64,000 nt of DNA from Lentisalinibacter sp037382365. Its GTDB lineage: Bacteria; Pseudomonadota; Gammaproteobacteria; Steroidobacterales; Woeseiaceae. Below the pieces are notes generated by a model. The model did no database searches and was not told where the DNA came from. It saw only the letters and a program-made list of their open reading frames with translations. Below, piece by piece: positions 1 to 7,855 of the stretch. The stretch spans positions 12,793-76,792 of the forward strand of contig JARRPZ010000001.1 of assembly GCA_037382365.1 (NCBI GenBank), in the 5' to 3' direction. How positions within the stretch are numbered: position 1 is the first letter of the stretch; each line of letters opens with the position of its first letter. A program made the translations under genes and the position numbers.

Positions 1-1383
1 AATCTCGGTATCGTGCGCCCTTTCGTCGCCGGCAAGATGCGCGAGCGGGTAGCCAAACGGGCCCGACAGGCCCACTACCCGGCACCATACGCCATTATCG
101 ACCTGTGGCAGAAGCACGGCGCGAGCACGGAGACCGGATACGTGGCCGAGGCCCGTTCAATCGCCGATCTCATGTGTACCGAGACCTCACGCAACCTGGT
201 GCGCGTGTTCTTCCTGCAGAATCGGCTGAAGGCGCAGGGCAGCGACGAAGCGGCGCCGACCCGACGGCTGCACGTCGTGGGCGCTGGCGTGATGGGCGGC
301 GATATCGCTGCATGGTGTGCGCTGCGTGGCCTCGAAGTGACCCTGCAGGATCGGGAAGAGAAGTACGTCCGGCCGGCTCTGGAGCGGGCGGAGGAACTGT
401 TCGAGAAACGCATCCGGGACGAGGACGAACGCCGGGCAGCCGTCGCGCGCCTGCGCGCCGACGTAGCCGGTGACGGGGTCGCCGATGCCGACCTGATCAT
501 CGAGGCCATTTTCGAGGACCGCGAGGCGAAACAGGCTCTGTACCGCGATCTCGAACCGCGGATGAAGGAAGGGGCCGTCCTCGCGACCAATACCTCCTCG
601 ATCCGTCTCGAGGATCTGCGTACGGTGCTCGCGGCACCGGCGAGACTCATCGGCCTGCATTTCTTCAATCCGGTCGCCCGGCTGCCACTCGTCGAGGTCA
701 TCCGCTGCGACGATACGGAAGCGGCCGCCATCGATGTTGGTCTTGCGTTCGTGAAGCGTATCGGCAAGTTCCCTCTCGAATGTGCGAGCTCGCCCGGTTT
801 CGTGGTCAACCGCGTGCTGGCCCCCTACATGGGCGAGGCGATGCGCCTGCACCAGGAAGGCGTGCCCCTGGGGACGATCGACGAGGCGGCAGTCGATTTC
901 GGCATGCCGATGGGGCCGGTCGAACTTGCGGACAGTGTCGGTCTTGACGTCGCCTGGCACGTCTCGAAGATTCTCGCGGATGCCTACGGATATCCGCTGC
1001 CGGAGAAGCTCGGCGACATGGTCGAGGCCGGTCATCTCGGGCGTAAGACGGGTCAGGGATTCTACCGGTGGGAAGACGGCAAGGCGGTCAGGCAAGCGGA
1101 CCCGGACGGGCCGGAGCCACCCGACCTTCAGGACCGGCTCATGCTGCCGATGGTCAACGAGGCCGTCGCCTGCCTGGCCGAGGGTGTCGTTGCGGACGAG
1201 GACCTGCTGGATGCCGGCGTTATCTTCGGTACCGGCTTCGCTCCCTTCCGTGGCGGTCCGCTGCACTATGCCCGGTCGCGTGGCGTGGACGAGGTGCGCA
1301 GCCGCCTGGAGAAATTCGCCATGGAATACGGCGACCGGTTCCACCCCGCCGATGGCTGGCAACAGTTCACCACGCCCGACTGA
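1..1383 (+). CDS. 3-hydroxyacyl-CoA dehydrogenase, C-terminal part (5' end outside window)
   Basis: The frame is open from base 1, so the gene begins before the window; the GTG at 13 is internal. What is visible is the linker and the whole NAD-dependent dehydrogenase part of a FadB/FadJ-type fatty oxidation protein, which oxidises L-3-hydroxyacyl-CoA to 3-ketoacyl-CoA. The Rossmann motif VVGAGVMGG is at about residue 88 counted from base 13. LHFFNPV carries the catalytic His of the family and is followed by EVIRCDD. Two C-terminal helical domains follow (GFVVNRVLAPY, then HLGRKTGQGFY). The N-terminal enoyl-CoA hydratase half is expected upstream but cannot be seen. FadB versus FadJ cannot be decided from this part. 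Confidence 0.9.
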   Translation, partial: NLGIVRPFVAGKMRERVAKRARQAHYPAPYAIIDLWQKHGASTETGYVAEARSIADLMCTETSRNLVRVFFLQNRLKAQGSDEAAPTRRLHVVGAGVMGGDIAAWCALRGLEVTLQDREEKYVRPALERAEELFEKRIRDEDERRAAVARLRADVAGDGVADADLIIEAIFEDREAKQALYRDLEPRMKEGAVLATNTSSIRLEDLRTVLAAPARLIGLHFFNPVARLPLVEVIRCDDTEAAAIDVGLAFVKRIGKFPLECASSPGFVVNRVLAPYMGEAMRLHQEGVPLGTIDEAAVDFGMPMGPVELADSVGLDVAWHVSKILADAYGYPLPEKLGDMVEAGHLGRKTGQGFYRWEDGKAVRQADPDGPEPPDLQDRLMLPMVNEAVACLAEGVVADEDLLDAGVIFGTGFAPFRGGPLHYARSRGVDEVRSRLEKFAMEYGDRFHPADGWQQFTTPD

Positions 1384-1413
1384 ACGACGACCGCCTGAAA
1401 TTTGCGCTGCGTC

Positions 1414-1443
1414 CTGACCTGGCCGGGTCGTTGTCTGTACAAT
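1414..1443 (+). promoter_or_regulatory. possible promoter for the cNMP-binding/rhodanese gene
   Basis: CTGACC (1414-1419) and TACAAT (1438-1443) are separated by 18 bp, 71 bp before the ATG at 1515 and after the stop of the preceding gene. Each box matches 4-5 of 6 consensus bases. This is a motif match only. Confidence 0.35.
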
Positions 1444-1514
1444 GCGCCCGGCAATCGATGACTTCCCGCGGCGCCGACCGGGCCGCGCATCCGCGTACGA
1501 GTACTGGCGTAAAG

Positions 1515-2561
1515 ATGACGGAACAGGTAGACCCCAACCTCCTCAGGGCATTCTCACCGCTGGATGGTCTGAAACGGGAGAATCTCGCCGCGCTGGCAAA
1601 GAAGACGCGGGTGCATGAACTGGATCACGGCCAGACCTTGTTCCGGGAGGGCGACACCGAGAAGCGCACCATCTACCTCGTCTCCGGGACCGTCGACCTG
1701 CTCGACCAGGGCGAAGTGGTCAAGACCGTGCAGGGTGGTACCGAAGACGCTCGGAACCCGCTGTCGCCGCTCTTCCCGCGACGTCATACCGGGCGGGCGC
1801 GAACGGGCATCCGCTATCTCAATATCGACAGCGACCTGCTCGACGTGATGCTCACCTGGGACCAGACCGGGTCCTACGAGGTCAGCGAACTGCGCGGCCG
1901 CGAGAAGGACGGCGCGGACGACTGGATGACGACACTTCTCCAGACCAAGGCGTTCCACAAGATCCCCCCCGCCAACATACAGGCGATCTTCATGCGCATG
2001 CAGCAGATCAACTACAAGGCCGGAGATCAGGTCATCAAGCAGGGTGCCGAGGGCGACTATTTCTACGTGATCACGCGCGGCCGTTGCGCGGTGACGAGAG
2101 AGACCCCCCTCAACAGGGAGGGGATCCGTCTGGCGGAACTCGCCGTCGGGGACAGCTTCGGCGAGGAGGCGCTCATTTCCGATGCCAGACGTAACGCGAC
2201 CGTAACCATGCTGACCGATGGTGCGGTGATGCGGCTCGGGAAGGACGATTTCAACAGGCTGCTGAACGAGCCGATGCTCGAGTGGGTCGACTACGCACAG
2301 GCACAGGAGATCGTGGCGGGCGGCGGGCAGTGGCTGGATGTGCGCCTGCCCAGCGAGTTCGACAATTATCATCAGGAGGGGGCGGTCAATATGCCGCTGT
2401 ATTTCATCCGCCTGAAGCTCGGCACGCTGGACAAGCAACGTCCGTACGTCCTTTGCTGCGATACCGGACGCCGGAGTTCGGCCGGCGCCTACATACTGAG
2501 CGAGCGGGGATTCAACGCCTGCGTGTTGAGGGGAGGGATCAACAGCGCCCGCGATTCCTGA
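1515..2561 (+). CDS. Crp-type double cyclic-nucleotide-binding protein with C-terminal rhodanese domain
   Basis: The protein has 348 residues. Two cyclic-nucleotide-binding domains are followed by a rhodanese domain. The first domain (about 10-100) is degenerate. The second (about 140-250) has a good phosphate-binding cassette, GDSFGEEALISDARRNATV. The rhodanese domain (about 265-345) has LDVRLPSEF and a plausible active-site loop CCDTGRRSSAG with the Cys in place. No helix-turn-helix is visible, so it is probably not a DNA-binding Crp regulator; a nucleotide-controlled sulfurtransferase or sensor is an inference. The ATG at 1515 starts the recognisable domain; the frame is open further upstream but that part overlaps the preceding gene. 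It converges with pilZ, 15 bp away. Confidence 0.85.
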   Translation: MTEQVDPNLLRAFSPLDGLKRENLAALAKKTRVHELDHGQTLFREGDTEKRTIYLVSGTVDLLDQGEVVKTVQGGTEDARNPLSPLFPRRHTGRARTGIRYLNIDSDLLDVMLTWDQTGSYEVSELRGREKDGADDWMTTLLQTKAFHKIPPANIQAIFMRMQQINYKAGDQVIKQGAEGDYFYVITRGRCAVTRETPLNREGIRLAELAVGDSFGEEALISDARRNATVTMLTDGAVMRLGKDDFNRLLNEPMLEWVDYAQAQEIVAGGGQWLDVRLPSEFDNYHQEGAVNMPLYFIRLKLGTLDKQRPYVLCCDTGRRSSAGAYILSERGFNACVLRGGINSARDS

Positions 2562-2576
2562 CCGCGGCCGGCGTCG

Positions 2577-2915
2577 CTACATGGTATGGGTGGGCTTGTC
2601 GCCGCTGAGCGCACCGGCGAGATAATTCTCGATCTTCTTCTGCGTGTTCCCCTGATCCTGCTCGGAGAACTGGACGCCGATACCTGCCGTGCGCTTTCCT
2701 TGCGCGCCTTTCGGTGTCATCCAGATGACCTTGCCGGCGACCGGGATCTTCTCGTCCTCTCCCATCAGATTCAGGAGCATGAAGACCTCGTCTCCGAGCC
2801 GGTAACTGCTGTTGGTCGGGATGAACAGCCCCCCGTTCTGGACAAACGGCATGTACGCCAGATAGAGGGCACTCTTGTCCTTTATCGTGAGTGTAAGCAG
2901 GCCCGGTTTCGACAT
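2577..2915 (-). CDS. pilZ: PilZ domain protein
   Basis: The protein has 112 residues and is a small single PilZ domain like the type IV pilus assembly protein PilZ. QNGGLFIPT and the KIPVAGKVIWMTP strand match the family, as does the position directly after holB, the usual gammaproteobacterial arrangement. The RxxxR and (D/N)xSxxG motifs needed for cyclic-di-GMP binding are not present, as is usual for this orphan PilZ type. It is the last gene of the fab-pab-tmk-holB operon, 7 bp after holB, and probably co-transcribed with it. No pilus genes are in the window. Confidence 0.85.
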   Translation of the reverse strand: MSKPGLLTLTIKDKSALYLAYMPFVQNGGLFIPTNSSYRLGDEVFMLLNLMGEDEKIPVAGKVIWMTPKGAQGKRTAGIGVQFSEQDQGNTQKKIENYLAGALSGDKPTHTM

Positions 2916-2922
2916 GATCTCA

Positions 2923-3948
2923 TTACCCCTTTGATCGCGCCGGATCGCTCGTGTCTACGGCCCCGAGCGGCGCGGTTTCCAGACCCTCGTCGCCGTCCCT
3001 GAAGCCTTCGGCCCACGGGATCAGCAGCGACTCGAGCGCCAGCAGTTCGTTGTACGACCCTGTGGGCTGAATTCTCAGTCTGGTCAGGCGATCTAGATAA
3101 CAGAAGAGATTTCGGCTGTCCATGTGGTGGAGCACGCTTTCCGGGACGAGGCTCGTCGTCGCCTTTGCGGCGCCCCCGACAGACCGACGGATCAGATCCC
3201 GGACGAGGCCCTCGAGCCATGCGATGGCGAAGACGGCATCCGGTTTCGCCCATCGGCCGGCCGCCTCCAGCGGACCGAGGCGGCCCGCGATGACCTCTCC
3301 CAGATCTTCGCGGAAGCGGCCCGGCAACTCTGCCAGCCCCTCCCGAACGAAGCCCACAGCGCGAAGCGGGGCCCCACCGGCCAGTGCCAGCGCCTCCGGC
3401 CAGTCCCCCTCCTCACCCAATGCATCGAGCCAGGCGATTGCCGCACCCGTCGGCGGCAGCGGGACGCGCAGCACGGCACAACGGCTCAGGATCGTGGCCG
3501 GCACGCCCGACAATGTGTCGGCGACGAGCACGATCAATGCGTCGCCCGGGGGTTCCTCGAGCGTCTTCAGCAGGCTGTTGGCCGCGTTCAGGGTCATCGC
3601 ATCCGCCGGTTCGATGACGGCGGCCTTGCCGCCGCCGGCGTGACTCTTCAGTCCGATGTCCGCCACGAGCAGCCGGATCTGATCGACGGAGATCCGCCTC
3701 TTGCCCTCCTCCGGTCGGATCCATTGCCCGTCCGGGTGTCCGATACCGGCGCCGGGCCATCCGGGCGTCCGCCGGGGTTCGTCCCGTTCGTCGAGGTAGC
3801 TCGCACAGAGCCACTCCGCGAGGGCGCGTTTGCCGATACCCGCTGGTCCGCTCAGGAGTACGGCATGACCGAGCCGGTCGCCCTGCAGATTGCGGCGCAG
3901 CGACTCACACAGATCAAATAGCCATGGTAGTTCTTTAATATCTGTCAC
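2923..3948 (-). CDS. holB: DNA polymerase III subunit delta-prime
   Basis: The protein has 341 residues, the usual length. It is a clamp-loader subunit that helps open the sliding clamp during replication. The AAA+ core has GPAGIGKRALAEWL (about 34-47) as the P-loop region, ISVDQIRLLV, and ANSLLKTLEEPP, a signature of delta-prime/DnaX proteins. The zinc module with four cysteines that most delta-prime proteins carry after the P-loop is absent: residues about 48-85 keep only one Cys. The start codon read here is GTG (3946-3948) without a clear Shine-Dalgarno sequence, so the exact start is uncertain. It lies 13 bp after tmk and before pilZ. Confidence 0.93.
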   Translation of the reverse strand: MTDIKELPWLFDLCESLRRNLQGDRLGHAVLLSGPAGIGKRALAEWLCASYLDERDEPRRTPGWPGAGIGHPDGQWIRPEEGKRRISVDQIRLLVADIGLKSHAGGGKAAVIEPADAMTLNAANSLLKTLEEPPGDALIVLVADTLSGVPATILSRCAVLRVPLPPTGAAIAWLDALGEEGDWPEALALAGGAPLRAVGFVREGLAELPGRFREDLGEVIAGRLGPLEAAGRWAKPDAVFAIAWLEGLVRDLIRRSVGGAAKATTSLVPESVLHHMDSRNLFCYLDRLTRLRIQPTGSYNELLALESLLIPWAEGFRDGDEGLETAPLGAVDTSDPARSKG

Positions 3949-3961
3949 TTAGCATTCATTT

Positions 3962-4603
3962 CTAAGATTGTTTCTCGTCCACGAGGCGCTGTATGTGTCG
4001 TCCGAGCGCGTCCTGTACCGACGCCAGCGGTCGTCCGGCGTCGACCACCGCGAAGCGTTCCGGGTCGGCGTCGGCCAGCGTGAGATATCCCGCGCGCACC
4101 CGCTCGAAGAACGCGGACTCCTCGCTTTCGAACCGATCGGACACGCCACGTTCTTCCCTGCGCCGCCGAGTCACGGCCAGGGGTGCGTCCAGGAGTATGG
4201 TCAGGTCCGGCCACAGGCCGGGATGGACAATGTCGGCGATCTGACGGATACGCCCGATGTCCTGCCCCCTGCCGTAGCCCTGGTAGGCCAGCGTCGCATC
4301 GGTGAAGCGGTCGCAGACGACCCAGTCACCACGGCGGAGAGCCGGCACGATCAGATTCTCCAGATGCACCGCCCGGGCTGCAAACATCAGAAGCAGTTCG
4401 GCCGTGGCGGGCACCGCTTCGTCCCGTTCGGCCAGCACGAGATCCCGTATCGATTCCGCAAATGGTGTCCCGCCCGGTTCCCGGGTACTGATCACCGCCA
4501 CCCCGGCGGCGCGGAGCCTTTCGCAGATGAAGCCGATATTCGTGCTCTTGCCGACGCCCTCGATGCCTTCGACGGTAATGAATCGTCCTCGCATTGCGGT
4601 CAT
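3962..4603 (-). CDS. tmk: thymidylate kinase
   Basis: The protein has 213 residues. It phosphorylates dTMP to dTDP for DNA synthesis. The P-loop GIEGVGKST is at about 13-21, TREPGGTPFAESIR is the typical second motif, and DRFTDATLAYQGYGRG is the substrate-binding DR(F/Y) region. The ATG at 4603 overlaps the mltG stop (ATGA), which favours this start, though a second ATG three codons later is possible. It sits in the conserved pabC-mltG-tmk-holB order. Confidence 0.96.
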   Translation of the reverse strand: MTAMRGRFITVEGIEGVGKSTNIGFICERLRAAGVAVISTREPGGTPFAESIRDLVLAERDEAVPATAELLLMFAARAVHLENLIVPALRRGDWVVCDRFTDATLAYQGYGRGQDIGRIRQIADIVHPGLWPDLTILLDAPLAVTRRRREERGVSDRFESEESAFFERVRAGYLTLADADPERFAVVDAGRPLASVQDALGRHIQRLVDEKQS

Positions 4604-5622
4604 CGTCCCCGTTCCCGGATCCTTGCGAGGTAACGCTCGACAGCGGCCTCGTGCTCCTCGTGCGTCGCCGAGAAGTAATGACTGCCGTCGGGTTCACCGG
4701 TGGCGACGAAGAACAGGGCGTCGCCCGCGGCCGGGTCCACGGCCGCCTCGAGGGAAGCCTGCCCGGGGAGCGCGATCGGTGTCGGCGGCAGACCCTTGCG
4801 GGTGTACGTGTTGTAGGGCGTGTCGGTGCGCAGGTCACGGCGACGGATGTTGCCGTCGAATGCGTCCCCCATGCCGTAGATCACCGTCGGATCGGTCTGC
4901 AACCGCATTCCTTTCTGCAGCCGTCGGGTGAACACGCCGGCGATCGCCCGCCGTTCGTCGTCGCGTGCCGTCTCCTTCTCGATGATGGATGCGAGTATCA
5001 GCGCCTCGTAAGGGGTGTCGAGCGGGATGCCCTCGCTGCGCGATTGCCAGGCCGCGGACAGTCGCTGATGCATCAGATTGTAGGCCTGGCGCAGGATCGC
5101 CGTGTCGCTGGCGCCGCGGGGAAAATGATAGGTATCGGGAAAAAACAGCCCCTCCGGATGATCCTCTTCGGCCTCGACGGCATCGAGCAGGCGTTCCGGG
5201 TCGTAGGGCTCCAGGGTCACCGTGATCGCAGGATGCTGCTGGAGTGCCCGCACCGCTTCGGCAGTCGTCCAGCCTTCGACGAGGGTGAAGCTGTAGAGAC
5301 GCACGTCGCCGGCGACGAATTTCGCGAGTGCCTCTGCCGCCGTCGTGCCGGGCTTCAGGACATACTCGCCCGCCTTGATGCGCTGTGCTTCTCCCGAGAG
5401 CCTGCCGTACCAGGAGAGGACCGCCGGATGGTCCAGCAGGCCCCGCTCGCCCAGCTCGGTCGTCACGCTCGACAGGCCGGTCCCGGAACGGATCTCCACG
5501 ACCTCGGGTGCATCCAGGGACAGCGGTTGGTGCAGTTGCGCCCGAGCCCACAGCAGGGCGGCGCCAACACCGACAGCCAGCAGGATCATTCCCGTGACTG
5601 CCGCCAGTATCAGTCGACCCAT
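4600..5622 (-). CDS. mltG: endolytic transglycosylase MltG (YceG family)
   Basis: The protein has 340 residues. It cleaves nascent peptidoglycan glycan strands at the outer face of the inner membrane and is thought to end strand elongation. One N-terminal membrane helix (about 3-24) is followed by a LysM-like part and the YceG catalytic domain. The catalytic Glu lies in ILASIIEKET, followed by RLQKGMRLQTDPTVIYG and TPYNTYTRKGLPPTPI, typical of the family. The ATG at 5622 is chosen over an earlier in-frame one because AGGAGG lies at ideal distance, overlapping the pabC stop region. Its stop overlaps the tmk start. Confidence 0.95.
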   Translation of the reverse strand: MGRLILAAVTGMILLAVGVGAALLWARAQLHQPLSLDAPEVVEIRSGTGLSSVTTELGERGLLDHPAVLSWYGRLSGEAQRIKAGEYVLKPGTTAAEALAKFVAGDVRLYSFTLVEGWTTAEAVRALQQHPAITVTLEPYDPERLLDAVEAEEDHPEGLFFPDTYHFPRGASDTAILRQAYNLMHQRLSAAWQSRSEGIPLDTPYEALILASIIEKETARDDERRAIAGVFTRRLQKGMRLQTDPTVIYGMGDAFDGNIRRRDLRTDTPYNTYTRKGLPPTPIALPGQASLEAAVDPAAGDALFFVATGEPDGSHYFSATHEEHEAAVERYLARIRERGR

Positions 5623-5629
5623 GTCCTCC

Positions 5630-6454
5630 TCACTCGACGATGCCCCGGCCAGACAATTCCGCCCGGATCCCGGCCGCGAGAGCTCCTTCCCGCCAGTGAT
5701 GGCCGCCAAGCCGCGTCACGGGCCACAGGACGTACTGGCTGTTCGTGAGAAAGACCGCATCCGCCCTCTCGACTTCCTGCGGGCGAACCTCCCGGACTTC
5801 CACCGGGATTCCGCGTTCGTCCGCGATCTGCAGCACTTCCGCACGCATCACACCAGCGACCCCGGCGTGAGTCAGTGCGGGCGTGACGAGGCTCCCTCCC
5901 AGCACCAGGAACAGATTGCTCATGGTAGCGCACACGAGGAAGCCGGCGGCATCGAGCATGAGGCCTTCCGCGACAGCCTGATCCTGCCACTCGGCGCGGG
6001 CAAGGACCTGTTCCAGACGATTCAGGTGCTTTATGCCGGCGAGCGCCGGATTACGTCCGAGGCGCGTGCGGCACCAGCGCACCGCGACACCGTGCCGACG
6101 GGTCTCCGCCGGGCGCCGCGCCGCCGATACACCCGCGAACAGGCGCTGAGCTGATTCGCCGTAGGCATAGCCTCGTTCGCCGTCTCCGCGCGTCAGCACG
6201 AGCTTCAGCACGGCGCGTTCGGCATCGACAGGCGCTTCGGCGATCGCCGCCTTCATCAGGTCCAGGATCTCCCGCTCGCGCGGCACTTGCAGGCGCAGGC
6301 GCGCGGCACCGGTGCGGAATCGCGCGAGATGCCTGTCCAGGAGCCGCGGGTGGCCGCCACGCACTGCGATCGTCTCGAACACGCCGTCACCGTAAGCGAA
6401 TCCCCGGTCGTCCGGACCCGGCGCATGCACGCCGTCGGCATAGTGCCAGTACAT
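5630..6454 (-). CDS. pabC: aminodeoxychorismate lyase
   Basis: The protein has 274 residues and is a fold-type IV PLP enzyme. It converts 4-amino-4-deoxychorismate to p-aminobenzoate and pyruvate in folate synthesis. GDGVFETIAVRGG near residue 23 and GIKHLNRLEQVLAR with the PLP lysine support the call, as does FLTNSQYVLWPV near the C terminus. The start ATG overlaps the pabB stop (ATGA), indicating translational coupling of the two steps. Fold-type IV aminotransferases are close relatives, but the neighbourhood of pabB and mltG settles the function. Confidence 0.93.
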   Translation of the reverse strand: MYWHYADGVHAPGPDDRGFAYGDGVFETIAVRGGHPRLLDRHLARFRTGAARLRLQVPREREILDLMKAAIAEAPVDAERAVLKLVLTRGDGERGYAYGESAQRLFAGVSAARRPAETRRHGVAVRWCRTRLGRNPALAGIKHLNRLEQVLARAEWQDQAVAEGLMLDAAGFLVCATMSNLFLVLGGSLVTPALTHAGVAGVMRAEVLQIADERGIPVEVREVRPQEVERADAVFLTNSQYVLWPVTRLGGHHWREGALAAGIRAELSGRGIVE

Positions 6455-7803
6455 CAGGACCCACCCTGCCCCAGCGCCAGCAGCAGTCCCTTGGCTTTGG
6501 CACGTGTCTCTTCCAGTTCGGCGTGTGGCTCAGAGTCGGCGACGATACCGGCGCCCGCGCGCAGCGTGAGATCGCGCCCGTCGGTGACCACGGTACGTAT
6601 CAGGATATTCAGGTCCATGGTGCCGTCGCGTCCCAGGTAGCCGAACGAGCCGGTGTAGGCCCCGCGGGGACCGGACTCCAGTTCCGCGATGATCTCCATG
6701 CATCGGACCTTGGGACAGCCCGTGATCGTGCCGCCCGGGAAGACGGCCGCGATGGCCTCGCCCGGTGTCACGCCAGCGTACAACTCGCCGGTGACATTGC
6801 TGACGATATGGTGTACGTGGCGATAGCTCTCGACCACCATCATCTCGTCCACACGGACCGTGCCGGGACGACAGATCCTGCCGAGATCGTTCCGCTCCAG
6901 ATCGATCAGCATGACATGCTCGGCCCGCTCCTTCGGATGAGCGATGAGTTCCGCGCTCAGCGCCCGGTCGTGATCTTCACTGCCGCCCCGGGGTCGCGTA
7001 CCGGCGATCGGCCGCGTCGATGCCAATCCGTCCGCGACGCGCAGCAGGCGTTCGGGCGAGGAGGAGATGATCGAGTCATCGCCGAGTCGCATGAGTCCGG
7101 CGAACGGCCCGGGATTCGCGTCCCTGAGACGACGATAGATGCGCACCGGGGTCATCCCCGGAGCGAGGGTGCCGCGCCACAGGCGGGACAGATTCGCCTG
7201 ATAGATGTCACCCGCCGCGATGTAGTCTTTCGCCGCCGCCACGGCGGCGAGGTATTGCTCCGGCGGCTCTTCACGGGCGGGACCGGCCAGAGCCGGCGCG
7301 TCGTCGTCGTCGGCCGGCTCGGGTACCCTCTGCGCGTCCGTCCTTATCTGTTCGAGCAGGATCTCGTGGCCGGATTCGGCGACAGCGGTCACCCGTCCCG
7401 ACCGGCGATCCCGGAGCACCGCCCCGTGGACTCGCCTCGCGATTGCGATGGGCAGACCCTCCGGTGACGGGAGTCGCAGGCTCGATTCGATCTCGCCGGC
7501 GAGTTCATAGCCGAGATAGAGAAACCAGCCCCCTGCGAATATTCCCTGGCCACGCTCGGTGATTGCCTCGGAGCGCCACCAGCGATCCAGGCAATCCAGG
7601 AAGGTCTCGCCACCGACGGGCCCGCTTATGGTTCCGTCGGCGTGCAGGTGCAGGCTGTCACCCGGCCCCGCGAACAGCAGATCGAATCGCGCCTGGGCAT
7701 CGGTGCCCTCGACGCTCTCGAGCAGGAACGGGTAACGGTCGGGCCAGGCTTCGTGCATGGCCAGCAGATCGATCTGACCATCCAGAGTTCTCGTCGTGCT
7801 CAT
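6454..7803 (-). CDS. pabB: aminodeoxychorismate synthase component I (chorismate-binding)
   Basis: With the start at 7803 (MSTTRTLDG) the protein has 449 residues; ATG 7809 is an alternative, and the frame stays open to 7902 inside fabF. The enzyme makes 4-amino-4-deoxychorismate from chorismate with ammonia from the PabA subunit. The C-terminal half is a chorismate-binding domain (QANLSRLWRG, IISSSPERLL, ERAEHVMLIDLERNDLGR, FPGGTITGCPK). The N-terminal RFDLLFA resembles PabB rather than TrpE. The active-site segment reads PIAGT where the best studied PabB enzymes have PIKGT with a nucleophilic Lys. Its coupling to pabC argues for PabB despite this change. Confidence 0.85.
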   Translation of the reverse strand: MSTTRTLDGQIDLLAMHEAWPDRYPFLLESVEGTDAQARFDLLFAGPGDSLHLHADGTISGPVGGETFLDCLDRWWRSEAITERGQGIFAGGWFLYLGYELAGEIESSLRLPSPEGLPIAIARRVHGAVLRDRRSGRVTAVAESGHEILLEQIRTDAQRVPEPADDDDAPALAGPAREEPPEQYLAAVAAAKDYIAAGDIYQANLSRLWRGTLAPGMTPVRIYRRLRDANPGPFAGLMRLGDDSIISSSPERLLRVADGLASTRPIAGTRPRGGSEDHDRALSAELIAHPKERAEHVMLIDLERNDLGRICRPGTVRVDEMMVVESYRHVHHIVSNVTGELYAGVTPGEAIAAVFPGGTITGCPKVRCMEIIAELESGPRGAYTGSFGYLGRDGTMDLNILIRTVVTDGRDLTLRAGAGIVADSEPHAELEETRAKAKGLLLALGQGGS

Positions 7804-7855
7804 CGGCATAGCGGAGGCGAGCCTCGCCGACTCGATGCGATCGCTGGCCCGTCGC

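Noticed and set aside
6454..7803. Anthranilate synthase component I (trpE)
   Set aside because: PIAGT fits TrpE, but the RFDLLFA region, the length and the coupling to pabC favour pabB.
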